From positions 123,547-187,546 of the forward strand of contig CAUYUJ010014759.1 of the NCBI GenBank assembly GCA_963575745.1: a stretch of DNA of 64,000 nt, written 5' to 3'. This stretch comes from Prorocentrum cordatum. Its lineage: Eukaryota; Sar; Dinophyceae; Prorocentrales; Prorocentraceae. This document shows, piece after piece, positions 33,329-43,130 of this stretch. A model generated the notes under the pieces. That model was given only the letters and a program-made list of their open reading frames with translations, did not search any database and was not told the DNA's origin. Each line of letters starts with the position of its first letter. The first letter of the stretch is position 1. A program made the translations under genes and the position numbers.

Positions 33329-34440
33329 GTTCCCTGGTAAATAACGAGCCGGCGAATTGCCGGCGAATTTTTTCCATGATAAATAACGAGCCGGCGAATT
33401 AAAATTTGAGGATGTCTCGAGCGGAACGCTTGTTTTTCAGAAAATGGTGAGGATGTCTCGAGCGAAACGCTTGTTTTGTGTTATAGAATTCTGAGGACCA
33501 CCTCCCAGCACGACCACTCCCCCAGCACGACCACCCCCCAGCACGACCCCACCCCAGCACGACCCCACCCCAGCACGACCATACCCCAGCACGACCACAC
33601 CCCAGCACGACCCGACCCCAGCACGACCCTACCCCAGCAAGACCACACCCCAGCACGACCACACCCCAGCACGACCTCACCACAGCACGACCACACCCCA
33701 GCACGACCACGCCCCAGCACGACCACGCCCCAGCACGACCACGCCCCAGCACGACCACCCCCCAGCACGACCACACCCCCAGCACGACCACCCCCCAGCA
33801 CGACCACGCCCCAGCACGACCACGCCCCAGCACGACCACACCCCAGCACGACCACACCCCAGCACGACCACACCCCAGCACGACCCCACCCCAGCACGAC
33901 CACACCCCAGCACGACCACACCCCAGCACGACCCCACCCCAGCACGACCCCACCCCAGCACGACCCCACCCTAGCAAGACCACACCCCAGCACGACCACA
34001 CCCCAGCACGACCTCACCACAGCACGACCACACCCCAGCACGACCACGCCCCAGCACGACCACGCCCCAGCACGACCACGCCCCAGCACAACCACCCCCC
34101 AGCACGACCACCCCCCAGCACGACCACCCCCCAGCACGACCACCCCCCAGCACGACCACACCCCAGCACGACCACTCCCCAGCACGACCACACCGCCTTG
34201 GTTGAGTGGTTGCCTGTCGTCGTGGAATGTTTCGTGGGGTGTCTCGTGGAATGTTTCGCGGGGTGTCTCCTGGAATGTTTCGTGAGGTGTCTCGCGGAAT
34301 GTTTCGTGAGGTGTCTCGTGGGATGTTTCGTGAGGTGTCTCGTGGGATGTTTCGTGAGGTGTTGCCCCGTTGGGTATCGTGAAAACGTGCCCATGCTCCA
34401 CATGTCTATATCCCTTTCCGGGTTCGTGGGTCCATCATGT
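33329..34440 (+). mobile_element. CME block 2 (5'-truncated, tandem to block 1)
   Basis: It starts directly after the block 1 tail, within the 42-bp units, and lacks the CCCGGAAAGGG head. It has the full 16-bp minisatellite, the 24-bp repeats and the same tail ending CCATCATG. Confidence 0.7.
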
Positions 34441-34490
34441 TTGGGGACTATTTCGGAATATTCCCCCTTTTAACGGACGCGCCCGACGTC
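34441..34490 (-). mobile_element. Foldback family A element, second half (split)
   Basis: GGGGACTATTTCGGAATATTC and GGACGCGCCCGACG match the reverse complement of the family A left inner segment and end. Together with 32045-32150 it is one element interrupted by 2.3 kb of CME. Confidence 0.5.
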
Positions 34491-35049
34491 AATGTAGATC
34501 TCGAGCACCTCCGCTTTCTGCTGGCCGCTGCCCCCCCCTTCCTGGTCGACCGTCCTCCGCGTGTCCGTCGCCCGCTCCCTCGCTCGACTGCGCCTGGCCT
34601 CGCCCTTCCGGGGCTGCTCGCGGCCGGGCTCGATCGCGTCCGATCTCCAGTCTGCGACTCCGATCTTGATCCGGTCGGGCCCCCAACGGGCCGATGCCCT
34701 CTCCGCTTCGAGCGTAGAGGGAGGGTTATCCCAAGGTGGGGCCTGGGGGCGGGCCCAGCTGGATGCTCCCGCTCAAAGCGTTTCCTTTCTCCAGGGGCCG
34801 TTCGGAGCGATTTCTTCTCCAGCCGTGCCTCTGCCCCAGCCCCACCTTTGTGCCCTCTCGACTGGTTTGCAGGGGCCGAGTCCGATCCGCGGTCCATGCG
34901 ATCCGACCCTGATCCGAGCCCGCGACGATTCCGGCGCGGTCCGATCTGTCACTGATCCGAGCCGCAGGAGGGCGTGGCAGCTCCTAGACCCCCTCCCATG
35001 GAAAACCCCCGCTACCCCCCCCTCCGGGGCGGCTCGCTCCCCCCCCCCC
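34491..35049. other. Open GC-rich segment, no recognised gene
   Basis: One plus frame stays open from about 34437 to 34955 with G/C-biased third positions (VNVDLEHLRFLLAAAPPFLV near the start), but no domain is seen and the start lies in the family A fragment. Chance openness is the simpler reading. The segment ends in the C-rich target into which the LTR element inserted. Confidence 0.3.
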
Positions 35050-35319
35050 TGTGATTTATATTTGTGTTGCCTCTCTGATCTCTGTTGCGCCCTCCGCCGT
35101 TCCGGCTCGAGGGCGCCCTTGAGTCCCAGCTAGGCTGCCGGGCGCGGCCGATAGGCCGCGCGCTCACTCAGTGAGTGAAGGATTTCAGCCCACCAGGGGC
35201 TAGTGAGATATCTTGCGAGATTGTTGCGTCGCTGGCGCGAGCTGTGGAGGAAAGAGATTATCAGAATAATCATCTGCGAGAAGATCATCGGCAGGCTCCC
35301 GCCAGTGTCGACGATTTAG
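35050..35319 (+). repeat. 5' LTR
   Basis: It begins TGTGATTTATATTTGTGTTG and ends near GTCGACGATTTAG, and is matched along its length by 44354-44623. It contains the palindrome CTCACTCAGTGAGTG and TCTCTGATCT. The exact ends are uncertain by a few bases. Confidence 0.85.
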
Positions 35320-35320
35320 T

Positions 35321-35357
35321 TGGTGGCGGAGCCAGTCTGGCTCCGCGGACTGGCTCG
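35321..35357 (+). promoter_or_regulatory. Candidate primer-binding site and hairpin
   Basis: TGGTGGCGGAGCC directly after the 5' LTR begins with TGG, as expected for pairing with a tRNA 3' CCA end. The tRNA cannot be named. The following GGAGCCAGTCTGGCTCC is a perfect 8-bp inverted repeat. Confidence 0.45.
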
Positions 35358-35359
35358 TC

Positions 35360-36465
35360 ATGACGATAGGAGCTGACAAGCATGAGACTGTTCCCTCTTG
35401 GGATGGTGATGTGGGCAGTTTCGACTCCTACGTGATGAAGGTGAAGCTCTACGTGCGCGGCACCAAGAAGGGCGATAATGGCCTCTGCCGACCCAGACTC
35501 ATGGCGAAGCTCCAAGGGCGCGCGTGGCAGGGAGTACAGAAGTACGACAAGCTGGACACCCTGGGCGACCTCGAGGAGGACGCCACCGCCAAGTTACCGA
35601 AGGGAGTGGGCCAGCTGCTTCAGTATCTTCGGGGGAAGAGCGGCATCCTGGAGGCAGCGGACGCTGGCAAGTATATATGCGGACCTTCATGAAGGAGAAA
35701 TGCTGGAAGAACCAGGCCAGCATGCGCGACTACCTGACGCAGTTCGAGGTCGAAGAGGACCGGATGCAGAAGGCGATCGAGGCAATCGTTACAGATTTCG
35801 ATGAGAAGAAGCCCATCTTTCCGGAGCCGCTCCGAGCATGGTTTCTACTCGAGAATGCCGGCCTCCACGACCACGAGCGTTCGCAACTGCTGGCTTCTGT
35901 GCAGGACAAGTACGGGTATCAGTCCATCCAGCAATCCTTCAGGATGCAGTTCGACAAGCACGAGCGCGACCGCAACGACAGCCGTGGCGCTAGGCCACAG
36001 TGGCAACAGCGCAGCAGGAACTACGTGGCCGAGGGCGACGACGACTACTCCGAAGATGACGACGAGGATGACGAGGCGTACCAGCAGGTGGACCAGCACA
36101 GCGAGACCGCCACAGCGCTGGCGGCAGAGGACGACGAGTTCGCCAGCCATATCCAGGAGATCTACGATCAGGCGGGAGATGGCCCGGAGCTGAGAGATGA
36201 ACTACTCGAGGGTGCCGTTTTTGCTGCTGCTCAACAAGGGCAGCGATCCTTCAGGCAGGCTCGCGAGCTGCTGCGCCAGAAGAAGACCGGACGGAAGTTC
36301 TTCGGAGGCCAGTGCGGGCAGAAGCGCCGGGGCGGAACAGGCGGACAGCCAGCCAAGGGGGCAGGCAAGGCGCCGACTTTGACCAGGAGCTCGCCCGGCA
36401 CCTCGGGCCACCATCAGCAGAGGGACGAGTCGTGGAAGACGGACCCCCCAACACCATCTGCCTGA
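35360..36465 (+). pseudogene. gag: Copia gag region (frameshifted)
   Basis: The ATG at 35360 opens a frame with VPSWDGDVGSFDSYVMKVKL, a gag-like start of dinoflagellate copia elements. A frameshift near 35675 moves the reading to the frame that continues YMRTFMKEKCWKNQASMRDY and LRAWFLLENAGLHDHERSQL, then an acidic, low-complexity stretch (DDDYSEDDDEDDEAYQQ) and a basic one (RQKKTGRKFFGG). The frame ends at 36465, shortly after a further shift leads to the zinc knuckle. It would encode the capsid that packages element RNA. It is non-functional as written, and copy 2 preserves only its last 260 bases after the N gap. Confidence 0.75.
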
Positions 36466-37445
36466 GGTGCGGCGGCCGCGGCCACACTGCTAAGAACTGC
36501 AAGGCTCCAGCGAAGAAGCAGGCTGGACAGAAGTACGAGCATCAATCGACATCAGCATCCCGTGTGCGATCGACAGCAGCTCGAGCGCGATCGACAGCAT
36601 CACGAACATCGCGATTCAGATCAACAGCAGCTCGATCGCGATCGACAGCATCGCGAACATCACGATTGAGATCGACTGCAACTCGAGCGCGATCGACAGC
36701 ATCACGAATACGATCGAGAGCAACCCGAAGGCGACCGACTCGGAGGCCCCGGAGATTCTTGAGGCTTCGGAAGCGTTCGTCAAGGATTGGGTGTAGAAGG
36801 TCTTGGAGGGCCCCGAGTATCCAGATAAGCAAGCTCAAGATTATTCGGCCAAGGGTTTCTAGAAGAGAGTCTCACATGGTGTTCGTGGTTTTCGAGCAGT
36901 GTGTGTTTATGGTATCCCAGCTCTCGGGGACTTTCAAGGGTATCCAGGGCTCTTGGGCGACGTCTTCAATGATAGGCTTAGAGGCCGCGGAGATTTGGCA
37001 GGGTATTATGATGAAAGTCGCAGGCGTAAATCGCATGAAGATCGTCCCAGGACCCCTGATTGAGTTCACTTTCGGGAATATCCAGAAGGCAAAGTCCCTA
37101 GATCACGCGAGTATCCCAGGAAATGTTGACGGCCAGGAGTGCGATTTTCCAGTTTCAGTTGTGGAAGTGGAGGCACCGCTCTTGATAGGCATGGATTTTC
37201 TGAAGCATGTCGGAGTGATTGTGGATTTCGAGCTTGGGGCGATCAGGTCTAGGACGTTAGGCAGCAGGACACGCCAACTTGAGAGATCCATGTGCGGGCA
37301 TCTTCTGATAGATTTCGGGCCAGAAGCTGAATGGGGAGAAGTTATCACACATCAGTTTTTGCTGGCGGAAGCTTCCGCATTCTCTCTGGCTCAAGACGGT
37401 GATCGAGCTGCGACTTTCGCGACAGAACAGCTTCCGATTCCATGA
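36312..37445 (+). pseudogene. Gag zinc knuckle and retropepsin-like region
   Basis: A CCHC knuckle (CLRCGGRGHTAKNC, 36459-36500; C-x2-C-x4-H-x4-C) marks the nucleocapsid end. Next come repeats of about 35 bases (ATCGACAGCA..GCGAACATC, 36545-36720) that read as Ser/Arg here. The second half resembles a retropepsin: a flap-like FTFGN, then a hydrophobic LLIGMDFLKHVGVIVDFELG typical of the C-terminal part. The expected catalytic D-[ST]-G is not visible; the corresponding place reads ATSSMIG. The frame is continuous to the TGA at 37443-37445, so the missing triad is either a true loss or hidden by an upstream frameshift. This region processes the polyprotein in active relatives. Confidence 0.65.
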
Positions 37446-38299
37446 CAGCCAGCGGATGAGATCATCATGCGGTGGCAGAAGGTGGCGTGGCTTATCGCCG
37501 CCCTCGGAGGCCTTCGCTACTTCGACGGCCTTGACGAGCACAAGGTGCGGCTGCTGCGGAGTTCCAGGGGCTGCGACGGCAGGGTGTTCCTGCGCGGGCG
37601 GCAGCAGCCGCCAGTGTCAGGGGCGACTTCCATGCGGCCAGCCGCCGCTGATCAAGCCGTTCAGCGCCGAGAAGGAGGGGCAGGGGACCGCCGCTGGCGA
37701 CATCGAGAGGCAGTGCGACAGCATCAAGTGCGCGTGCTGCGCAGCGCCTGGGGGGCGCAGAGCAGGCTGCAGCTGCATAGGCGGGCGCAGCCACGCGTGT
37801 CAGAGGATCCGCGCAGAGACGTCGAGTTCTGGGCCAGCGTCTTCGGGCTTAGGGGCCAAGAAGGAGGATCCGACGACGGCGAGTCCGAGACCGCCACCGC
37901 CTCGCACAGCAACTTCGAGCTCACCTTCGCCGCCGAGGGCGGTATACCATGCGCCGAGACCGAAGACCTGTCAGACAGCGTGGAAGGCACCACCTCCGAA
38001 GAAGGCGACGGTGCAGGAGGAAGAGCTGGAGATAGTCTCGGAGGCGATCGACCTGGACATGGTGATGCAGACCAACATGCAGTGCCCGGCCTGGGGCCAG
38101 GCGAAGGAGACCCTGACCGAGCACGTGGAGAAGATGAAGCAGGAGATCGAGGACACCCCGGTGCCGGAGGACAGCGGCTGGAACTTCTCGACGAGATCCA
38201 CCGCGTGGACAACTGGCTGAGGCTGACCAACCTGATCTTGGACGCGGAAGCCAAGAGGCTCCGAAGGAGGACGATCCGTGCAGCCATGCGGCTGGGCAG
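37446..38299 (+). pseudogene. Cysteine-rich pol spacer with duplicated CxCC modules
   Basis: In the frame that begins near 37399, two 24-residue modules at 37546-37617 and 37729-37800 share the pattern C-x-C-C-x9-C-x-C-x7-C (CGCCGVPG..GCSCAGG..QC and CACCAAPG..GCSCIGG..AC). The spacing is identical in both. The pattern could bind zinc, but no known family comes to mind. A Ser/Pro-rich linker and an amphipathic stretch (EIVSEAIDLDMVMQTNMQCP, LTEHVEKMKQEIED) follow. A frameshift near 38180 continues into LLDEIHRVDNWLRLTNLILD. The frame choice rests on the conserved cysteine spacing. Another frame is also open across this region. Confidence 0.5.
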
Positions 38300-38576
38300 G
38301 TGAAGACGCTCAACACCGCGCAGATCTACGTGCTCAGCCATGAGATCGCGGAGTTTGAGGCGGCAGCGGCCAAGGGCGCTCAAGAACTACTTCGATTTGG
38401 GCAGCTGGACTTGCTGGAGGTCTGCGCTCCTCCAGACTCCGAGCTCGGCATGGAGGTCGAGAAGCTCGGCGGCGCCGTCATCGGGTTCGGGAAGCACAGC
38501 GAGTGCGATATGACGACCAACGCGGGCTACCGAAGGGCCTCGGAGACGCTGGCGCTGGAGAGCCCGAGAAGGGTAG
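38300..38576 (+). pseudogene. Methyltransferase-like pol domain, N-terminal half
   Basis: The frame reads TLNTAQIYVLSHEIAEFEAA, then LLEVCAPPDSELGMEVEKLG, GKHSECDMTTNAGYRRAS and ALESPRR. From memory, dinoflagellate copia-type polyproteins carry such a domain between protease and integrase, with a glycine-poor motif-I-like start (LxEVCAxPxSxL) and a later PPCGPWSxxQNxNQ motif resembling the PC motif of cytosine-5 DNA methyltransferases. Here the domain is cut after ESPRR by CME block 3 and resumes at 39601. Enzymatic activity has not been shown by anything in this sequence. Confidence 0.55.
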
Positions 38577-39600
38577 TTTTTCCCGGAAAGGGCAAGAGCC
38601 CAGGGTTCTCTTTGTACTAGGTAAACCTGTCCCCCGGTGCCTGCTTGAAGGAGGCCGGCGAATTTTTTCCCTGATAAATAACGAGCCGGCGAATTGCCGG
38701 CGAATTTTTTCCCTGGTAAATAACGAGCCGGCGAATTGCCGGCGAATTTTTTCCATGATAAATAACGAGCCGGCGAATTAAAATTTGAGGATGTCTTGAG
38801 CGAAACGCTTGTTTTTGAAATCCCGACCTCACCACACCCCAGCACGACCACACCCCAGCACGACCTCACCACAGCACGACCACACCCCAGCACGACCACG
38901 CCCCAGCACGACCGCGCCCCAGCACGACCACGCCCCAGCACGACCCTACCCCAGCAAGACCACACCCCAGCACGACCACACCCCAGCACGACCTCACCAC
39001 AGCACGACCACACCCCAGTACGACCACGCCCCAGCACGACCACGCCCCAGCACGACCACCCCCCAGCACGACCACACCCCAGCACGACCACACCCCAGCA
39101 CGACCACACCCCAGCACGACCACACCCTAGCAAGACCACACCCCAGCACGACCACACCCCAGCACGACCTCACCACAGCACGACCACACCCCAGCACGAC
39201 CACGCCCCAGCACGACCACGCCCCAGCACGACCACGCCCCAGCACAACCACCCCCCAGCACGACCACCCCCCCAGCACGACCACACCCCAGCACGACCAC
39301 CCCCCAGCACGACCACACCTCAGCACGACCACTCCCCAGCACGACCACACCGCCTTGGTTGAGTGGTTGCCTGTCGTCGTGGAATGTTTCGTGGGGTGTC
39401 TCGTGGAATGTTTCGCGGGGTGTCTCCTGGAATGTTTCGTGAGGTGTCTCGCGGAATGTTTCGTGAGGTGTCTCGTGGGATGTTTCGTGAGGTGTCTCGT
39501 GGGATGTTTCGTGAGGTGTTGCCCCGTTGGGTATCGTGAAAACGTGCCCATGCTCCACATGTCTATATCCCTTTCCGGGTTCGTGGGTCCATCATGTTTT
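38577..39600 (+). mobile_element. CME block 3, complete copy inside the retrotransposon
   Basis: This is the cleanest full copy, at 1,024 bases. It starts TTTTTCCCGGAAAGGGCAAG and ends CCATCATGTTTT. GTTTT borders both sides (38576-38580 and 39596-39600), a possible 5-base target duplication. CCCGGAAAGGG near the front and its reverse complement CCCTTTCCGGG near the tail form a subterminal inverted repeat. It splits one protein domain, which shows the ends are real insertion boundaries. Confidence 0.8.
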
Positions 39601-40140
39601 GACCACCCGGTACGGCCAGGTCGATCATCCAGAACGCCAACCAGAGGACAGAAGATCAACGACTACGTCTGGAGGCGAAACGCAGGAATAACGACAAGGT
39701 CAACCGGGCTTACGTGCTATTTGCCTTTCAAGCACTACATCAAGGAGCTGAAGTTGACTTCGAGCAGCCGCTGAAGTTCGGGACCTGGTCATTGCCTTAC
39801 CTCAAGCGCCTTCTGGAGCAGCTGTTCACTGTGCGAGTGGGCGGGTGTGCTGATGGGTTGAGATATCCGAAGACAGGCGAGCTGATCAATAAGGAGTGGC
39901 TGATAGCGACGTCCGACCAGCACCTAGACGCGACGATCGGCAGGACGTGCTCAAATCAGCGAGGCAGCCCGCGCAAGCACAAGCACGAGGAGATTCAGGG
40001 CAAGGTTACCGAGTTCACCGCAGCCTACCCGACGGCGATGTGCAAGAAGTGGGCCAAATCTATCATCAGACGTGTAGAGTGGTCTACTTGGTGCGCGTGG
40101 GCCGGAGGCTACAAAGAGACGGAGTTCAGCGAGGCCGTGT
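39601..40140 (+). pseudogene. Methyltransferase-like pol domain, C-terminal half
   Basis: It resumes with PPGTARSIIQNANQRTEDQR in the frame starting at 39603, where active relatives would have PPCGPWS..QN.NQR, so the cysteine and the GPW are altered. It continues KVNRAYVLFAFQALHQGAEV, FEQPLKFGTWSLPYLKRLLE, TVRVGGCADGLRYPKTGELI, then AAYPTAMCKKWAKSII. The FEQP and GCxxGLR words support homology to the domain described for 38300. The joining frame across the CME is offset, so small indels accompany the insertion. Confidence 0.55.
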
Positions 40141-40640
40141 GCGTCACCGAGCGGCGCCTGGTCGGGAAGCAGCCGCTACCCAAGGCGCAGAGGCTGGGGA
40201 TGGAGAAAGGAGGCCGAGCTCGACATCGACCCCAAGGGCGAGTTCGAGTGCTGGGAGCGCGAGGACGAGAACGTCAAGACCTACATGGGTACCGACACCG
40301 AGGGCCCGGACTGGCTCTCTGTGGTGCGGAGGCTTACCTGGGACCTCGACACCGACATCCTCATTGGCGACGAGCTGTGCGAGAGCATTCTGACCGACGA
40401 AGAGATATGCGCCCCGCTGCTGGAAGGCGCGAGCCATGCGAGGACGCGCTTATCCTACGAGCGACCTGGGGATCAACAAGAGCACCCTGCAGCACCGCAG
40501 CAGCAGGAGGCACCTCAGGAAGAACAACGACCTGATCTAGTACAAGGCCCAGCTGAAGATCAGGTACCATCACCACCTCCACCTTGCGAGCCACACGAGG
40601 ATGGAGTGGGCGTCGGTAAAGATAACGGATGTCTGCGAAG
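40141..40640 (+). pseudogene. Pol linker before integrase
   Basis: An acidic linker in the frame starting at 40285 (TYMGTDTEGPDWLSVVRRLT, DELCESILTDEEICAPLLEG) is followed by a Gln/Pro-rich stretch (EHPAAPQQQEAPQEEQR). No domain is recognised. It is identical in copy 2 at 60488-60987. Confidence 0.4.
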
Positions 40641-41720
40641 ACCGCGTGTCAGGCTCGGGCATCGCAGCAATAAGACCCTCATCGACGTGCTCAAGCGGGC
40701 TGGTGCTCAAAGCCTTATCTTGGCGAGGCTTGCGAACGTCACGAGAACAAGCCGATGGAGTCGGTGGTCGCGCCGTGCAGCCCGGCCACGCCTGGTAAGG
40801 CGATCGAGACGGACGGCTTCTTCTGGGCAGATCCTCGCGACACGCGGACCTGGACGGGGGCGTGCATCGTCGATGCAGGTGCTCGACCCAGCGGCGGGAA
40901 GCTTGACCTCAAGGGCCGACTCATGAGATCGGGCGAGGAGTTTCGCGAGACGCTGCAGCAGACGTGGATGCAGTACTATGGTCGACCTGCTTTACTACGC
41001 CTAGACGTGAAGGCTGCCACGTCGAGAAGAGAGTCAAAGAGTTGCTTTCGTCGCGCGGCATTATGGTAGACGTCGCCGCCCGGCAGGCTCACGACCAGCT
41101 TGCGCTGAACGACAGACATCGGCATCCTGAAGGACACCGTGACCAAGATCGCGGAGGACTCCGACGCCAAGGTTACCGCGGATGAGATTTTCTGGGAGGC
41201 CATCGCCGCCATCAACGATCTCGGCAGGTACAAGGGCCACATCCCATGCTAGATGATGCTGGGCAGGGCGCCAGAACCGATCGTGGGAGACGTGTTCGGA
41301 GAATAGCATAACTTGCCGATGCTCAGCAATACCTACGACGCCGACGACGAGGAGTACATCAATAATCAGAAGGTGCGGCTCGAGGCGAGACGGGCTTTCC
41401 TCGAGGTTACTTCCAGACGACGTCTTGCGCTACTGGAGCTTCGCACGGCCAGGGAGAAACACTGGACTACAGGGCAGCTCTGCTACTGGTGGTCCCAGGA
41501 GGCCATGGGCAACGTCGAGATGCCCGGTGGAGTTTGGGTAGGCCCGGCGACGGTTATCGCCCGAGAGCCCGGCCCAGGCGGCAATCCAGGGTCAGTCGAC
41601 TGGATAGAGCACCGTGGCCGACTTCTGCAAGCAGGGCGCGGATACCTCCGACAAGCTACGGAGACGGAGATAGAGATCCACAAATTTCTTCATGGAGAGG
41701 CAGGTCCTCTCAACATCACC
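40641..41720 (+). pseudogene. Copia integrase (frameshifted, with two TAG stops)
   Basis: A zinc-binding-like segment (LGHRSNKTLIDVLKRAGAQS, 40653 onward) is followed after a shift by the catalytic core (AIETDGFFW.. TWTGACIVDAGA.. FRETLQQTWMQYYGRPALLR, LDVK). The D in ETD and the D in LDV fit the first two acidic residues. The glutamate lies near GAACGACAG (41107-41115) but frameshifts on both sides obscure it. The core continues DEIFWEAIAAINDLGRYKG, with TAG at 41250 and 41304. An SH3-like end follows (GQLCYWWSQE.. VWVGPATVIAREPG.. RGRLLQAGRGYLRQAT). Active relatives insert element cDNA into the genome. Confidence 0.75.
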
Positions 41721-42410
41721 GCTGCCATGCTGAAGGTCAAGAGCAGCGAGTTCGAGGATATGATCGGACAGCGCCTTCCAGATCTCGACGATGAAGATGA
41801 CGCTTGGGTTATGGAGCCGGAGGATCCCTTTGCGCAGAAGGCGGGAGGTGGGCAGCCAGCTGCGGCCGAGACCCAGGCACCCACGGCGCATGCGCCATCG
41901 GAGCCTGCAGGGGCAGCCGAGACCAAGGAAGAGGAGACGAAGTCCGAGGGCAAGAAGTCGGAGAAGGACGAGGAGGAGGGCGACCTTTCGTCTGTGGACC
42001 TGGAAGCGCCAGAACCACCAGGCCAACTACCTGGCGATCTACCTGTACCTGGAGTTCGGCGACCCCAAGAAGCGGAAGAAGGTGCTGCGGCCAAGAAGTC
42101 GCGGCAGACTACGAGAACCGGAGCTAAGCGCGGGAGAGAGCTGGGCGAGTTCGGCAAGCGCGCGACGAACGACCCCAACTCAGTTCAGAAGACCAGCGAG
42201 GGCCAGGACGTCACCACCGAACGCCAGGAGGCCGTCTACGTGTCTATCGCGGTTCCCTCCCGGGATGCACTCAACCGCTTCTTGAAGGATCCCGGGCGGT
42301 ATGTGGCGACGCAGGCCAGGCGACAGCGCATTGAGGTCATTTACAAGAAGCTGGGCGACATGGACAAGGCGAAATTCGACGTGGCTTTGAAGAAAGAAGT
42401 TGATCAATTT
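41721..42410 (+). pseudogene. Pol linker between integrase and RT
   Basis: The same frame as the integrase end continues through an acidic, charged stretch (KEEETKSEGKKSEKDEEEGD) and then VYVSIAVPSRDALNRFLKDP and YVATQARRQRIEVIYKKLGD, leading into the RT entry. No separate domain is recognised. Confidence 0.5.
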
Positions 42411-43130
42411 CTATTCGCTCAGGCGTGCGGAGGCGTACTCAGGATTCAGCTGCCGGACGTCGACCCGATGGGGATGTGCTGGATACTCACTTAGGCGGAA
42501 GGAGGCAAGAAGGCCAAGGCCAGACTGGTACTCATCGGCTACGCCGACAAGGACTTAGAGACGCTCAAGACTGAATCGCCAACGCCCTCGAGGCGAGCGC
42601 GCCAGATGCTATGCCAGCAGGCGGCCAACATGAAGTGGACGACGTGGCTTGCAGATGCTTCGTCAGTTTCTCTTCAAGAGGAAGCTGCAGCGGAGGAGCG
42701 CGAGTTATATGCACTACCAGTACCTCAGCTACGAGAAGCACTTCAGCTCAACGATGATGACGTCGTGCAGATTCTGAAGGCCTGCTATGGACTTACGAAT
42801 GCACCGAGGCGGTGGTACGAGAAGGTCAAGAAGGATTTGGAGAGAAGAGGTTGGTATGCATGCAAGCTCGAGCCGTGTCTCTTCACCAAGCTGGACTCAG
42901 ACAACGAGGTGATCGGGCTCATTCTGGCGCACGTGGGCGACTTCCAGATTGCGGGTGACCCTACCAACGTGGAGTTCCAGAGGGGAACGAGCATCTCAAG
43001 GCGCTATATCGATGGGCCATGTAGAAGTCAGATGAAGGCGGCTATTCAGTTTGTGGAGTTGAAGTCTCAAGCAATCCAGATGCAGGGTTTAGGCTAAGTC
43101 AAGAAAAGTACGCCAAGACCATGCAGTCGG
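42411..43130 (+). pseudogene. Copia reverse transcriptase with altered active site
   Basis: WILT, TAG (42492-42494), then KAKARLVLIGYADKD (the KARLV motif), SPTPSRRARQMLC, and TWLADASSVSLQ, where the aspartate at 42654 fits the first catalytic D. ILKACYGLTNAPRRWYEKVK is the YGL..APR.W motif. The YxDD-equivalent reads AHVGDF (42930-42944), so the first aspartate of the pair is glycine, which should abolish polymerase activity. A frameshift near 43095 moves the frame to LSQEKYAKTM. Confidence 0.85.

Noticed and set aside
34437-34955. 172-codon open frame before the 5' LTR
   Set aside because: The start lies in foldback element DNA and no domain is visible. G/C third-position bias is weak evidence in such GC-rich DNA.
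41101-41120. Integrase catalytic glutamate replaced by aspartate (LALNDRH)
   Set aside because: Reading the adjacent frame gives ERQ at the expected place. Frameshifts on both sides make the residue unassignable.
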